A stretch of DNA of 11,557 nt from positions 1 to 11,557 of the forward strand of contig JBIKKK010000056.1 in NCBI GenBank assembly GCA_044360385.1, read 5' to 3'. How positions within the stretch are numbered: position 1 is the stretch's first letter; every line of letters starts with the position of its first letter. The notes under the pieces are model-generated. The model was not told the DNA's origin, made no database searches, and saw only the letters and a program-made list of their open reading frames with translations. The position numbers and the translations under genes were made by a program. This DNA is from Mxb001 sp044360385 (lineage in GTDB: Bacteria; Actinomycetota; Actinomycetes; S36-B12). Of this stretch, positions 1-7,618 are shown one piece after another.

Positions 1-39
1 CACCTGGCGGGGGCGGCCGCTGCCGTGATTCGCCGATGA
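1..39 (+). CDS. C-terminal end of an upstream gene (partial, unidentified)
   Basis: The frame entering the window at base 1 stays open for 12 codons (HLAGAAAAVIRR) and stops at TGA 37-39. That stop shares ATGA with the ATG (36-38) of the next gene, a 4-bp overlap typical of translationally coupled actinobacterial operons. The overlap is the only reason to believe this frame is coding. Twelve residues are too few to name a family. Another upstream frame also ends nearby (TGA 26-28), so the call is tentative. Confidence 0.35.
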   Translation, partial: HLAGAAAAVIRR

Positions 40-923
40 TCGGACTCGCCGTCGTCCTCGCCTACGCGCTGGGAGCAGCGATCGGGGTGGCGAGCTCGCG
101 CAGTGTGCGCCTGGCCGGTGCCTGGCGGCTCGTCATCCGGTGGCAGATCGTCATCGTGTCCGTCGGCGTATCCCTTCTCGCCGCGTGGCGCCTGGAGGGC
201 ATCGCCGACCTCGCCTGGCCACTCCTCGCGGCGGGCTTCACGTTCGCGATCATGGCGGTCGCATGGTGGACCACCCCGCGCGGTTCGGATCGCCCCGGAC
301 GCGCGGTGCTGCGCGGATGGTCGGCCAACGCCAATGGCGGCTTCTGGGTCATCCCCGTGGCAACCGCCATTGCTGGTGCACCGGGCGCGGTCTTCGCCGT
401 GCTTGTCGATCGCATCTACACCGTCATCTTCGGCTTCTTCACGTGGATCCTCAGACGCAATGCCCCCACGCCGCAGCGGATGCGCACCTCGTGGATCGAC
501 CAGGCGCCCGTCATCGCCCTGGGAATCGGACTGCTTCTCAACGTCACGAGGGAGACGCCCAGCTGGACCGCCACGGCACTGGAGTGGGCCGCACCCCTAC
601 TCGCCCTCTCCGGTGCCGCCGTCTTCGTCGGATCAGTGCTGCACCCCTCTCAGCGCATTCCGTGGCGACCCGGCGTGCGGATCTGGGCCCTGCTTAGCGC
701 CGTGCGCATCCTGCTCTTCGTGCCTGCGGCGCTGCTCGCACCGACACCGGAGATCGCGATCGCGTTCGTGCTCTTCGGCTTCACGATTCCGGCGTTCTTC
801 CCTCCGCAGTTGTCGATCCTCTACGGATACCGGGACTCTGTCGTCGCGGCGACCGCGCGCTGGGGCTGGGTCTTCGCAGCTCCTGGGATCGCAGCGGCGG
901 CGATCCTCTGGTCGCTGGGCTGA
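36..923 (+). CDS. AEC-like (auxin efflux carrier family) membrane permease
   Basis: This is a 295-residue integral membrane protein with about ten hydrophobic segments, roughly at residues 1-19, 32-50, 57-78, 102-124, 126-139, 156-170, 180-202, 214-235, 239-260 and 272-294. The segment with NANGGFWVIPVATAIAGAPG (99-118) resembles the Asn/Gly/Pro-rich helix of AEC-family permeases, and the length fits that family (about 300 residues). The family exports or imports small organic acids and related solutes; the substrate here cannot be inferred. The ATG at 36 overlaps an upstream stop, suggesting it is the distal gene of an operon entering from the left. The next gene starts 22 bp after its stop with its own apparent promoter, so a shared role with carotenoid synthesis is not implied. 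A generic polytopic membrane protein is the alternative. Confidence 0.5.
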   Translation: MIGLAVVLAYALGAAIGVASSRSVRLAGAWRLVIRWQIVIVSVGVSLLAAWRLEGIADLAWPLLAAGFTFAIMAVAWWTTPRGSDRPGRAVLRGWSANANGGFWVIPVATAIAGAPGAVFAVLVDRIYTVIFGFFTWILRRNAPTPQRMRTSWIDQAPVIALGIGLLLNVTRETPSWTATALEWAAPLLALSGAAVFVGSVLHPSQRIPWRPGVRIWALLSAVRILLFVPAALLAPTPEIAIAFVLFGFTIPAFFPPQLSILYGYRDSVVAATARWGWVFAAPGIAAAAILWSLG

Positions 924-933
924 GGCACCGTCC

Positions 934-945
934 TACGCTGACCAT
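934..945 (+). promoter_or_regulatory. Putative leaderless promoter (-10 box) of the first desaturase gene
   Basis: TACGCT (934-939) fits the actinobacterial -10 pattern TANNNT and is followed by 6 nt and then the GTG at 946. This spacing would put the transcription start at the first base of the start codon. The enclosing 9-mer CCTACGCTG (932-940) recurs at the same distance before the mannosyltransferase gene (5102-5110). There is no Shine-Dalgarno sequence and no strong -35 box. Confidence 0.55.
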
Positions 946-2421
946 GTGGCTCGCGTTGTCGTGATCGGAGGCGGAGTGGGCGGCATGGCCGCTGCTGCGC
1001 GACTCAAGGTCAAGGGACACGACGTCACGCTTCTCGAGCAGGGGCCGAGATTCGGCGGCAAACTGGCACGATACGAGCGAGACGGCTTCGTCTTCGACAC
1101 GGGGCCGAGCCTCTTCACCCTCCCGGCCGTCTATCGCGACCTCTTCCTCAAGACCGGCAAGGCCCTCGAGGAATCGGTCGACATCCAGCCACTCGACACC
1201 GCCTTCGCCTACCGCTTCCCTGACGGCAGCGCACTCGAGGTGCCCGGCACCGATCCCGCGCGCATCGCCCGAGCCATGGGCGAGCAACTGGGTAGCACCG
1301 CGACGGAGGACTGGCGCGGCCTCATGGCGCGCGCGGCCGAGGTGTGGCGCATTACGCGGCGGCCCTTCATCCAGTCACCGCTCGCGGGTGCGGGCACGCT
1401 CGTCAGGCTCGCGACCGATCCGCGCGAGGTCAAGGCGGTCGCCCCCTTCACCAGCCTGCGCAGACTCGGGCGCAAGCACCTGCGCGACCCGCGCCAGGTC
1501 ATGATGCTCGACCGCTACGCGACGTACCAGGGATCGGATCCGCGCAAGGCCCCTGCTGCGCTCATGACCGTGCCCTACGTCGAGCAGGAATTCGGGGCCT
1601 GGCACCTGGGCGGCGGTCTTGCGACCCTTGCCGATGCACTCGTGGCGCGATGCGACGAGCGGGGCGTGGACATGCGCACCGGCGTCGACGTCAGCCGCAT
1701 CACGACCGATGCCGCGGGGGTGACCGGCGTCGAGACCGCCGAGGGTGAGCGCATCGCTGCCGACATCGTCGTCGCCAACTCCGATGCGGACACCCTCTAC
1801 TCCCGCATGGTCGATGATCCGCGTGGGCGCAAGCCCCTGCGCACCCTGCGTCGTGCCACTCCGTCGCTCTCGGGCTTCGTCCTGCTGCTCGCGGTGCGCG
1901 GACGCACACCCGGGCTGCGCCACCACAACGTGTGGTTCCCCTCCGACTACGACACGGAGTTCGATGCGGTCTTCGGCGGCAAGCCTGTCGCGGATCCCAC
2001 CATCTATGTCTGCGCACCCGACGATCCGCGCATGCGCCCGGACGACGATCACGAGTCGTGGTTCGTGCTCGTCAACGCCCCGCGCCAGGGACCGGTGGAC
2101 TGGGATGCGATCCGCGAGAGCTACGCCGACCACGTGCTCGACGTGATGGCGCGGCGCGGATTCGACGTGCGCGACCGGCTGCTCTGGCGCGAGATCCGCA
2201 CGCCCGCCGACCTCGAGCGCGATGTGCGCGCACCCGGTGGCTCGATCTACGGCACGAGCAGCAATGGCACGCGCGCGGCCTTCCTCCGACCGGCCAACAT
2301 CTCCCCCGTGCCCGGCCTCTACCTCGTCGGCGGCTCATCCCACCCCGGGGGTGGACTGCCCCTCGTGGGCATCAGCGCGGAGATCGTCGCCGAGTCGATC
2401 GGGCGCGCCGGCCCGGGCTAG
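946..2421 (+). CDS. CrtI/CrtD-type carotenoid desaturase or oxygenase paralog (FAD-dependent)
   Basis: The gene encodes a 491-residue flavoprotein of the phytoene desaturase family (COG1233 type). The N-terminal dinucleotide fold is clear: GGGVGG at residues 8-13 with the ribose-binding Glu at 31, then FGGKLARYERDGFVFDTGPS. The C-terminal FAD motif is GGSSHPGGGLP (462-472). This motif and the RYATYQGSDPRKAP segment resemble CrtD, CrtN and diapolycopene oxygenase-like members more than lycopene-forming actinobacterial CrtI, whose C-terminal pattern is seen instead in the second paralog (3565-5079). It may therefore act on an acyclic or end-group-modified carotenoid, but the substrate is inference. 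The start is GTG 946, placed by the nucleotide-binding motif 7 residues in and by a -10 box 6 nt upstream; the open frame continues much further upstream inside the permease gene but has no family similarity there. It stands 79 bp before crtE. Confidence 0.72.
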   Translation: MARVVVIGGGVGGMAAAARLKVKGHDVTLLEQGPRFGGKLARYERDGFVFDTGPSLFTLPAVYRDLFLKTGKALEESVDIQPLDTAFAYRFPDGSALEVPGTDPARIARAMGEQLGSTATEDWRGLMARAAEVWRITRRPFIQSPLAGAGTLVRLATDPREVKAVAPFTSLRRLGRKHLRDPRQVMMLDRYATYQGSDPRKAPAALMTVPYVEQEFGAWHLGGGLATLADALVARCDERGVDMRTGVDVSRITTDAAGVTGVETAEGERIAADIVVANSDADTLYSRMVDDPRGRKPLRTLRRATPSLSGFVLLLAVRGRTPGLRHHNVWFPSDYDTEFDAVFGGKPVADPTIYVCAPDDPRMRPDDDHESWFVLVNAPRQGPVDWDAIRESYADHVLDVMARRGFDVRDRLLWREIRTPADLERDVRAPGGSIYGTSSNGTRAAFLRPANISPVPGLYLVGGSSHPGGGLPLVGISAEIVAESIGRAGPG

Positions 2422-2488
2422 CCACCCTCCTGCGAGGGCGCGCCTGCGCGGGCTCCTCACGCGGGTCGCCGGTCACCTGGGCTGCCCC

Positions 2489-2500
2489 TAGGCTCAAGGG
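2489..2500 (+). promoter_or_regulatory. Putative leaderless promoter (-10 box) of crtE
   Basis: TAGGCT (2489-2494), inside CCTAGGCTC, lies 6 nt before the GTG at 2501. The spacing is the same as for the genes starting at 946 and 5116. The AAGGGG just before the GTG is too close to serve as a normal ribosome binding site. This supports a leaderless crtE-crtI transcript. The 79-bp gap 2422-2500 holds nothing else that I recognise. Confidence 0.55.
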
Positions 2501-3565
2501 GTGACCTCCCCGCTCGACGCCGATGACCTGCGCCCCCGTGTGCAGAAGGCCGTCGACGACTTCATCTCGACCCAGCGCGAGATCCTCGACGGCGTCAGCG
2601 ACGACCTCGACCCCCTGGTGGAAGCGGTCACCGACCTGCTCAGCGGCGGCAAGCGCCTGCGCCCCGCCTTCTGCTGGTGGGGCTACCGCGGTGCCGGTGG
2701 CGCCGACACCGAGGAGGCGCTCCGTGCGGCGGCGGCCCTGGAATTCCTCCAGGCCTGCGCCCTCATCCACGACGACGTCATGGATGGCTCCGACACCCGA
2801 CGCGGCATGCCCTCCGCCCACCACCGCTTCGCGATGCTGCACCGCGGATCCGAGTGGCTCGGCTCCCCCGAGGCCTTTGGCGTCGGCGCCGCGATCCTCC
2901 TCGGCGACCTGTGCCTGTCCTGGGCCGACGAGCTGCTCCTCACCAGCGGCGTACCCGCCGAGCATCTCAAGGCTGCCAAGCGCGTCTACGACGAGATGCG
3001 CACCGAGCTCATGGCCGGGCAGTACCTCGACCTGCTCGAGCAGGCTCGCGGCGGTGGGTCCGTCGAACGCGCGATGCGCGTCGTGCGCTTCAAGTCGGCG
3101 AAGTACACCATCGAGCGCCCCCTGCACATGGGCGCGGCACTCGCCGGAGCCGACGCTGACGTGATGGCGGCGTACTCCGGCTACGGCCTGCCGCTCGGCG
3201 AGGCCTTCCAACTCCGCGACGACGTGCTCGGCGTCTTCGGGGACCCGGGCGAGACGGGCAAGCCCGCGGGCGACGACCTCCGCGAAGGCAAGCGCACCGT
3301 GCTCATCGCCACAGCGATGGCCCGCGCCACACCCGCGCAGGCCGCGCAGATCCGCCGCCATCTCGGCGACCCCGGGCTCGACGCCACCGGTGTAGCCCTG
3401 CTTCGGGAGGTCATCGCCGACACGGGCGCCCTCAACCACGCAGAGCAGCTCATCACCTCCCTCACCGACCAGGCCCTCGCGGCCCTTGCGTCCGTCGACC
3501 TGCAACTCCCCGCGCCCGAGGTGCTCGCCGGCCTCGCCTATGCCGCAACACGAAGGAGTGTGTGA
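2501..3565 (+). CDS. crtE: Geranylgeranyl diphosphate synthase (CrtE/IdsA-type polyprenyl synthetase)
   Basis: This 354-residue trans-prenyltransferase condenses FPP or shorter allylic diphosphates with IPP, most likely to GGPP, the precursor of phytoene. Visible family motifs are GKRLRP (50-55), the first Asp-rich motif DDVMD (91-95) after LIH, the conserved Arg pair (R100, R101) just downstream, and the second Asp-rich motif DDVLGVFGD (240-248), followed by GKP and the KRT segment. Length is usual for actinobacterial IdsA/CrtE. The residues before the first Asp-rich motif are small or aliphatic (Cys86, Ala87), which argues against FPP as end product, but chain length is not provable here. 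The gene is coupled to crtI, its TGA and the next ATG sharing one base (TGATG). Its place beside a mannosyltransferase gene also fits the mycobacterial idsA2-mptA arrangement, so the product could feed polyprenyl carriers as well as carotenoids. Confidence 0.9.
   Translation: MTSPLDADDLRPRVQKAVDDFISTQREILDGVSDDLDPLVEAVTDLLSGGKRLRPAFCWWGYRGAGGADTEEALRAAAALEFLQACALIHDDVMDGSDTRRGMPSAHHRFAMLHRGSEWLGSPEAFGVGAAILLGDLCLSWADELLLTSGVPAEHLKAAKRVYDEMRTELMAGQYLDLLEQARGGGSVERAMRVVRFKSAKYTIERPLHMGAALAGADADVMAAYSGYGLPLGEAFQLRDDVLGVFGDPGETGKPAGDDLREGKRTVLIATAMARATPAQAAQIRRHLGDPGLDATGVALLREVIADTGALNHAEQLITSLTDQALAALASVDLQLPAPEVLAGLAYAATRRSV
3553..3558 (+). promoter_or_regulatory. Shine-Dalgarno site that sets the crtI start
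   Basis: AAGGAG at 3553-3558 lies 6 nt before ATG 3565 but only 3 nt before the in-frame GTG 3562. The ATG is therefore the better start. It is the clearest Shine-Dalgarno sequence I found before any gene in the window and sits inside the end of crtE, in keeping with an internal operon position. Confidence 0.7.
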
Positions 3566-5079
3566 TGCCCCGCACCGTGACCGGACCCACCGACAGGGTC
3601 ATCGTCGTCGGCGCCGGCCTCGGCGGACTCTCCGCTGCCATGCGCCTCGCCGGAGCAGGCCGCGAGGTGACCGTGCTCGAGCGCGAAGACGTGCCGGGTG
3701 GCCGCGCGGGTCGCATTGAATTGGAGTCCGGATCGGGCACCTTCCACATCGACACCGGCCCGACCGTGCTCACCATGCCCGATCTCATCGCCGACGCCTT
3801 CGACAGCATCGGCGAAGACATGGCCGACTGGCTCGAGCTCACGCCCGTCGCGCCGCTCTACCGCGCGTTCTATCCCGATGGCTCCAAGCTCGATGTGCAC
3901 GCCAATGTCGATGAGATGGCCGAGGAGATCCGCAATGTCATCGGGCCGGAAGAGGCCGCGGGCTACCGCCGTTACGTCGACTTCGTCTCCCAGCTCTACC
4001 GCTACGAGATGACCGACTTCATCGATCGCAACATCGACTCGCCCTTCGACCTGCTCACGCCTAACCTCGCCCGACTCGTCGCTATCGGTGGATTCCGCAA
4101 GCTCGCACCGCGCGTGCGGGAGTTCCTCCGCGATCCACGCACCGAGCGCGTCTTCTCCTTCCAGGCGATGTACGCCGGGCTCTCCCCCTACGACGCCCTC
4201 GCCATCTACGCCGTCATCGCCTACATGGACTCCGTCGCAGGGGTCTTCTTCCCCAAGGGCGGTATGCACGCGGTGCCCCAGGCAATGGCTGCGGCCGCCG
4301 AAAAGCACGGCGTGAACTTCCGTTACGGCACCGAGGTGACCAGGGTCGAGACGCGCGGCCAGCGCGCCGTCGCGGTGCACACGGCCGACGGCGAGCGCCT
4401 CGAGGCCGACGTCATCGTCCTCAATCCCGACCTGCCCGTCGCCTACCGCGACCTGCTCGGGCGTTCGCCGTGGAGCATCCGTCGTCTCGACTACTCCCCC
4501 TCCTGCTTCCTCCTCCTCGCGGGATCGTCCGCGTCGTACTCCCAGATCGCCCACCACAACATCCACTTCGGCCACTCATGGAAGGGCGTCTTCCGCGAAC
4601 TCATCGACGAGAAGCGACTCATGAGCGACCCCAGCCTGCTCGTCACCAATCCTTCGCACTCCGATCCGAGCCTTGCCCCCGATGGCAAGGAGATCTACTA
4701 CGTGCTCTTCCCCACACCCAATCTGGATGCACCGATCGACTGGCGCACCGAGGGCCCGCGCTATCGCGACGAGGTCGTGCGCGTGCTCGAGGAGCGCGGC
4801 TACCGCGGCTTCGGCGATGCCATCGAGGTGGAGTCGACGACGACACCGCTCGACTGGGAGCGCCGGGGCATGGAGCGGGGAGCGCCGTTCGCCGCTTCGC
4901 ACTCCTTCCTTCAGACCGGGCCCTTCCGCCCGCGCAACATCTGGGGCGAGAACGTCGTCTTCACCGGATCCGGCACGCAGCCCGGCGTTGGCGTGCCCAT
5001 GGTGCTCGTGTCCGGCCGCCTCGCAGCCGAGCGCATCCTCGGTCCCGACCCGCTCTACCGCTCCCGCGCTCTGCGCTGA
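3565..5079 (+). CDS. crtI: Phytoene desaturase (lycopene-forming) CrtI
   Basis: This 504-residue FAD-dependent desaturase converts 15-cis-phytoene to lycopene by successive desaturations at the membrane. The N-terminus carries VIVVGAGLGGLSAA (12-25) with Glu39 ending the second strand, then GGRAG and a DTGPTVLTMP segment. The C-terminal FAD motif GSGTQPGVGVPM (468-479) followed by VSGRLAAERI is the pattern typical of actinobacterial CrtI. Length matches the family (about 490-550). The start is ATG 3565, chosen over the adjacent GTG 3562 because of AAGGAG spacing. It overlaps the crtE stop by one base, so the two are very likely co-transcribed and coupled. Its C-terminal signature differs from that of the paralog at 946-2421, which argues against a recent duplication. 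After the stop there is a 36-bp gap to the mannosyltransferase gene. Confidence 0.9.
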   Translation: MPRTVTGPTDRVIVVGAGLGGLSAAMRLAGAGREVTVLEREDVPGGRAGRIELESGSGTFHIDTGPTVLTMPDLIADAFDSIGEDMADWLELTPVAPLYRAFYPDGSKLDVHANVDEMAEEIRNVIGPEEAAGYRRYVDFVSQLYRYEMTDFIDRNIDSPFDLLTPNLARLVAIGGFRKLAPRVREFLRDPRTERVFSFQAMYAGLSPYDALAIYAVIAYMDSVAGVFFPKGGMHAVPQAMAAAAEKHGVNFRYGTEVTRVETRGQRAVAVHTADGERLEADVIVLNPDLPVAYRDLLGRSPWSIRRLDYSPSCFLLLAGSSASYSQIAHHNIHFGHSWKGVFRELIDEKRLMSDPSLLVTNPSHSDPSLAPDGKEIYYVLFPTPNLDAPIDWRTEGPRYRDEVVRVLEERGYRGFGDAIEVESTTTPLDWERRGMERGAPFAASHSFLQTGPFRPRNIWGENVVFTGSGTQPGVGVPMVLVSGRLAAERILGPDPLYRSRALR

Positions 5080-5103
5080 GGTCATCGCACCCGGTCGAGC
5101 GCC

Positions 5104-5115
5104 TACGCTGGCGTC
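5104..5115 (+). promoter_or_regulatory. Putative leaderless promoter (-10 box) of the mannosyltransferase gene
   Basis: TACGCT (5104-5109) lies 6 nt before GTG 5116. It is part of CCTACGCTG (5102-5110), identical to the box at 932-940 and at the same distance from its start codon. There is no Shine-Dalgarno sequence in the 36-bp gap. Confidence 0.55.
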
Positions 5116-6705
5116 GTGACCTCCTGGGATACGCGACTCCTGGCGCGCTATGCGCTTCCCGGGTTCGCCGGTTCCCTGATCCTCGCCGTGGGCGCCCTCG
5201 GCGTGGGCTGGCTTCCCCTGGATGCCGGGATCTTCGACGTGATCGGGGTCGAGACGCTGCGGGGCACGACGGTGGGGTCACTCCTCTCGCGTGCCTTCGT
5301 CTTCGTCGGCGTCGCGCTCCTCCTCCAGGCCTGGCTCATCCTCGGCCACGATCTCCTCGCGGGCCCCGAGGATCCGCACAGCCTGCGGGGCACGTCACCT
5401 CGGATGCTCGTGATGGTCCTTGTCGCCTGGGTGGCGCCCCTGGTCCTGGCACCGCCGCTCTTCAGCCGTGACGTCTACTCCTACTTCGCCCAGGGGCGCG
5501 TGGTGGCGTCCGGACAGGATCCCTACGAGACCGGGGTCGCTGTCGTCGATGGCTGGTTCGAGGACGGCGTGGACCCGATGTGGGCGGAGACACCGACCCC
5601 CTACGGTCCTGTCTGGCTGCTTTTCGCGCGTGGCGTCGCCAACTTCGTTCCCGACAGTCCCGCACTCGCCGCGCTGATCTTCCGCGTCGCAGCCCTCGCT
5701 GGGTTGGCGCTGCTCGTCATCTACCTCCCTCGACTCGCCGCAGCGCACGGCATCAACCCGAGCGCCGCGCTGTGGCTCGGCGTACTCAACCCGCTCGTCG
5801 TGATGCACGTCGTCTCCGGGGCGCACAACGACGCCCTCATGATCGGCCTCATCGTCATGGGCTTCGCTCTCGCATGCGAGCGGCACCCCGCACTGGGTGT
5901 GATCGCCATCGCCGTTGCCGCTGCCATCAAGCCCATCGCGCTCCTCGCCCTACCCTTCGCCGGCCTGCTCTGGGCAGGACAGTCCGGCAGGGACGACCCG
6001 CCGGGCCTCCGGGCCGGATGGGGCGCACGCATCCGCGCCTGGACTCTCGCCCTCCTCCTCACGGTGGCGGTCTTCGCACTCGGGAGCGTGCTCGCCGGAG
6101 TCGGACCGGGCTGGATCGCAGCCCTCGGCACGCCCGGAGAGGTGCGCACCTGGCTCTCCCCCGCGACAGCCCTCGGCATGCTCATCGGGATGGGCACGAC
6201 CGCCGCCGGCCTCACCATCGACGATGCGCTCGTCGTCACCATCACGCGCACACTCGGCACCATCGCCGCACTGGCGATCATCGCCTGGCTCATCCTTCGA
6301 CCCGAGGGACGCAGCCCCGTGCGCGGTGCTGCACTCGCCTTCCTCACCGTCGTCCTGCTTGGTCCCGTCATCCAGCCCTGGTACCTGCTGTGGATCCTGC
6401 CGCTCTTCGCCGCCACCGGTCTCAGGCCCACGCAGTTGCGCATCGTCATCATCATCATCTCGGGATTCTCTTTGCACGGCATGGCCGAATCCAGCTCCAC
6501 CTCGGACAACCTCTTTGAGTTCAGCGACGGCCTCGCCATCGTGGCCGCCTTCGTGGTGGTGGGACTCGTCCTCCTCGTGAGCCCCCGTGAGCGACGACTC
6601 ATCCTCGGCGGCCCACTCGGCCACGGACTTATGCCCGCCGATCCCGATGAGCAGGCCCGTGCGGCCGAGTCGATCTTCCGTGGCAGGATCGGCACCCGTG
6701 AATGA
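5116..6705 (+). CDS. Polyprenyl-phosphomannose-dependent alpha-1,6-mannosyltransferase (MptA/MptB family, GT-C fold)
   Basis: This 529-residue polytopic protein has about a dozen hydrophobic segments and a hydrophilic C-terminal tail after about residue 492. Family signatures are SRDVYSYFAQGR (117-128), whose Asp119 in the first large outside loop is at the position of the GT-C catalytic acid, GQDPYE (133-138), TPYGPVWL (161-168), HNDALM in the middle, and QPWYLLW (420-426). Known members elongate the alpha-1,6-mannan backbone of lipomannan on the outer face of the membrane using polyprenyl-phosphomannose. Adjacency to a prenyl synthase and a PknL-like kinase favours MptA (Rv2174-like) over MptB, but that is contextual. 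The GTG at 5116 is set by the leaderless -10 box and leaves a short cytosolic leader before the first membrane helix. The 3' end overlaps crtB by 8 bp. An alternative is glycosylation of a carotenoid, which I consider less likely for this family. Confidence 0.78.
   Translation: MTSWDTRLLARYALPGFAGSLILAVGALGVGWLPLDAGIFDVIGVETLRGTTVGSLLSRAFVFVGVALLLQAWLILGHDLLAGPEDPHSLRGTSPRMLVMVLVAWVAPLVLAPPLFSRDVYSYFAQGRVVASGQDPYETGVAVVDGWFEDGVDPMWAETPTPYGPVWLLFARGVANFVPDSPALAALIFRVAALAGLALLVIYLPRLAAAHGINPSAALWLGVLNPLVVMHVVSGAHNDALMIGLIVMGFALACERHPALGVIAIAVAAAIKPIALLALPFAGLLWAGQSGRDDPPGLRAGWGARIRAWTLALLLTVAVFALGSVLAGVGPGWIAALGTPGEVRTWLSPATALGMLIGMGTTAAGLTIDDALVVTITRTLGTIAALAIIAWLILRPEGRSPVRGAALAFLTVVLLGPVIQPWYLLWILPLFAATGLRPTQLRIVIIIISGFSLHGMAESSSTSDNLFEFSDGLAIVAAFVVVGLVLLVSPRERRLILGGPLGHGLMPADPDEQARAAESIFRGRIGTRE
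6684..6697 (+). promoter_or_regulatory. Possible -10 box or Shine-Dalgarno site for crtB inside the mannosyltransferase gene
   Basis: CAGGAT (6684-6689) lies 8 nt before GTG 6698, within the last codons of the upstream gene. It could be a leaderless -10 element like the CAGGAT before the 8819 gene, or its AGGA (6685-6688) could act as a weak Shine-Dalgarno sequence in a coupled transcript. The sequence does not decide between them. Confidence 0.3.
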
Positions 6706-7618
6706 GTGGGATGCGGCCGGGATCGTCGACCCCTCCCTGCGCGCCTCCTACGAAAGATGCAAGCGACTCAACGCCGAGCACGGCAAGACCTACTACCTCG
6801 CCACGCTGCTGCTCCCCCCGCATAAGCGGCCCTACGTGCACGCGCTCTACGGCTTCGCCCGCTACGCCGACGAGATCGTCGACGATCTCTCATCGACCCT
6901 GACCGACGCGGAGAAGTCCGATTGGCTGGGCCGGTGGGGTGACGAGATCCTCGCCGACATCCGGCGGGGCCGTTCGCGGGACCCCGTGGGGCGCGCGCTC
7001 GTCGACACGGTGCGCACGTGGGCGATTCCGACGGAGCACTTCGAGGCCTTCCTTCACTCCATGCGCATGGATCTCACCGTCACGGAATATGCGACGTACG
7101 ACGATCTCTTCGAGTACGTCTACGGAAGTGCCGCGGTCATCGGCCTGCAGATGGTGCCGATCCTGGAGCCGACCTCGCCCGAGGCATATCCGCGAGCGCA
7201 GGATCTCGGCGTGGCCTTCCAGCTCGCCAACTTCATCCGGGATGTCGGCGAGGACCTCCAGCGCGGTCGCGTGTATCTCCCCATGGACGAACTCGCCGAG
7301 TACGGCGTCACCCGGGAGGTGCTCGAGCGACGCGTGGCCACACCCGAGGTCAAGGCGGCCCTGCGGCAGCAGGTCGCGCGCGTGCGGAGGCTCGAGGAGA
7401 GTTCACGCTCCGGCATCGCCTTGCTCGCCCCGGATTCGCAACCGTGCATCGAGGCGGCACGCATCCTCTACTGCGGCATCGTCGACCAGGTCGAGCGCAT
7501 CGACTACGAGGTCTTCAACCATCGCGCGACAGTGCCGCTACGGCGACGACTGGCCGTTGCCGGACCCGCCTGGGTCCGAGCCCGTCGCGCCCGGGGACGC
7601 CGGCGTTCGGCTGCCTGA
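6698..7618 (+). CDS. crtB: Phytoene synthase CrtB
   Basis: This 306-residue squalene/phytoene synthase condenses two GGPP head to head to phytoene via prephytoene diphosphate. Both Asp-rich substrate-Mg motifs are present: DEIVD (58-62) in the context YGFARYADEIVDD, and DVGED (182-186) in NFIRDVGEDLQRGRVYLP. YLATLLLP near residues 33-40 also matches the family. The GTG at 6698 was chosen because it overlaps the mannosyltransferase stop by 8 bp, leaves a normal N-terminus (SYERCKRLNAEHGKTYY begins at residue 17), and has an upstream box. The open frame extends to 6587 but the extra residues only read through the neighbour. The C-terminal basic tail (Arg/Ala-rich, after about residue 281) is encoded opposite the end of a cyclase gene. 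Co-transcription with the mannosyltransferase is likely. Confidence 0.92.
   Translation: MNEWDAAGIVDPSLRASYERCKRLNAEHGKTYYLATLLLPPHKRPYVHALYGFARYADEIVDDLSSTLTDAEKSDWLGRWGDEILADIRRGRSRDPVGRALVDTVRTWAIPTEHFEAFLHSMRMDLTVTEYATYDDLFEYVYGSAAVIGLQMVPILEPTSPEAYPRAQDLGVAFQLANFIRDVGEDLQRGRVYLPMDELAEYGVTREVLERRVATPEVKAALRQQVARVRRLEESSRSGIALLAPDSQPCIEAARILYCGIVDQVERIDYEVFNHRATVPLRRRLAVAGPAWVRARRARGRRRSAA

Noticed and set aside
103..945. Upstream extension of the first desaturase frame through the permease gene
   Set aside because: The translation before residue GTG 946 is Arg/Ser-rich junk in the permease shadow. The FAD fold begins right at 946 and a -10 box sits before it.
944..964. Mini frame ATG TGG ... 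TGA (MWLALS) overlapping the GTG start at 946
   Set aside because: It could be a tiny leader or attenuator, but with a -10 box at 934-939 the transcript would begin at about 946 and not include its ATG.
2372..3505. Long antisense open frame (377 codons) opposite crtE
   Set aside because: It is the mirror of a clear prenyl synthase gene with all motifs. GC-rich codon bias leaves antisense frames open, and the product has no recognisable domain.
3538..4575. Antisense open frame (345 codons) opposite crtI
   Set aside because: It lies wholly over crtI apart from a few bases and reads as low-complexity Asp/Gly/Val/Glu-rich sequence typical of a shadow frame.
6448..6460. Short ATC repeat (ATCATCATCATC) in the mannosyltransferase gene
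   Set aside because: It encodes a run of isoleucines in a membrane helix and needs no other explanation.
5721..6695. Antisense open frame (324 codons) opposite the mannosyltransferase gene
   Set aside because: Its product is Arg/Ser/Pro/Met-rich with no family pattern, while the sense strand gives a clear GT-C enzyme.
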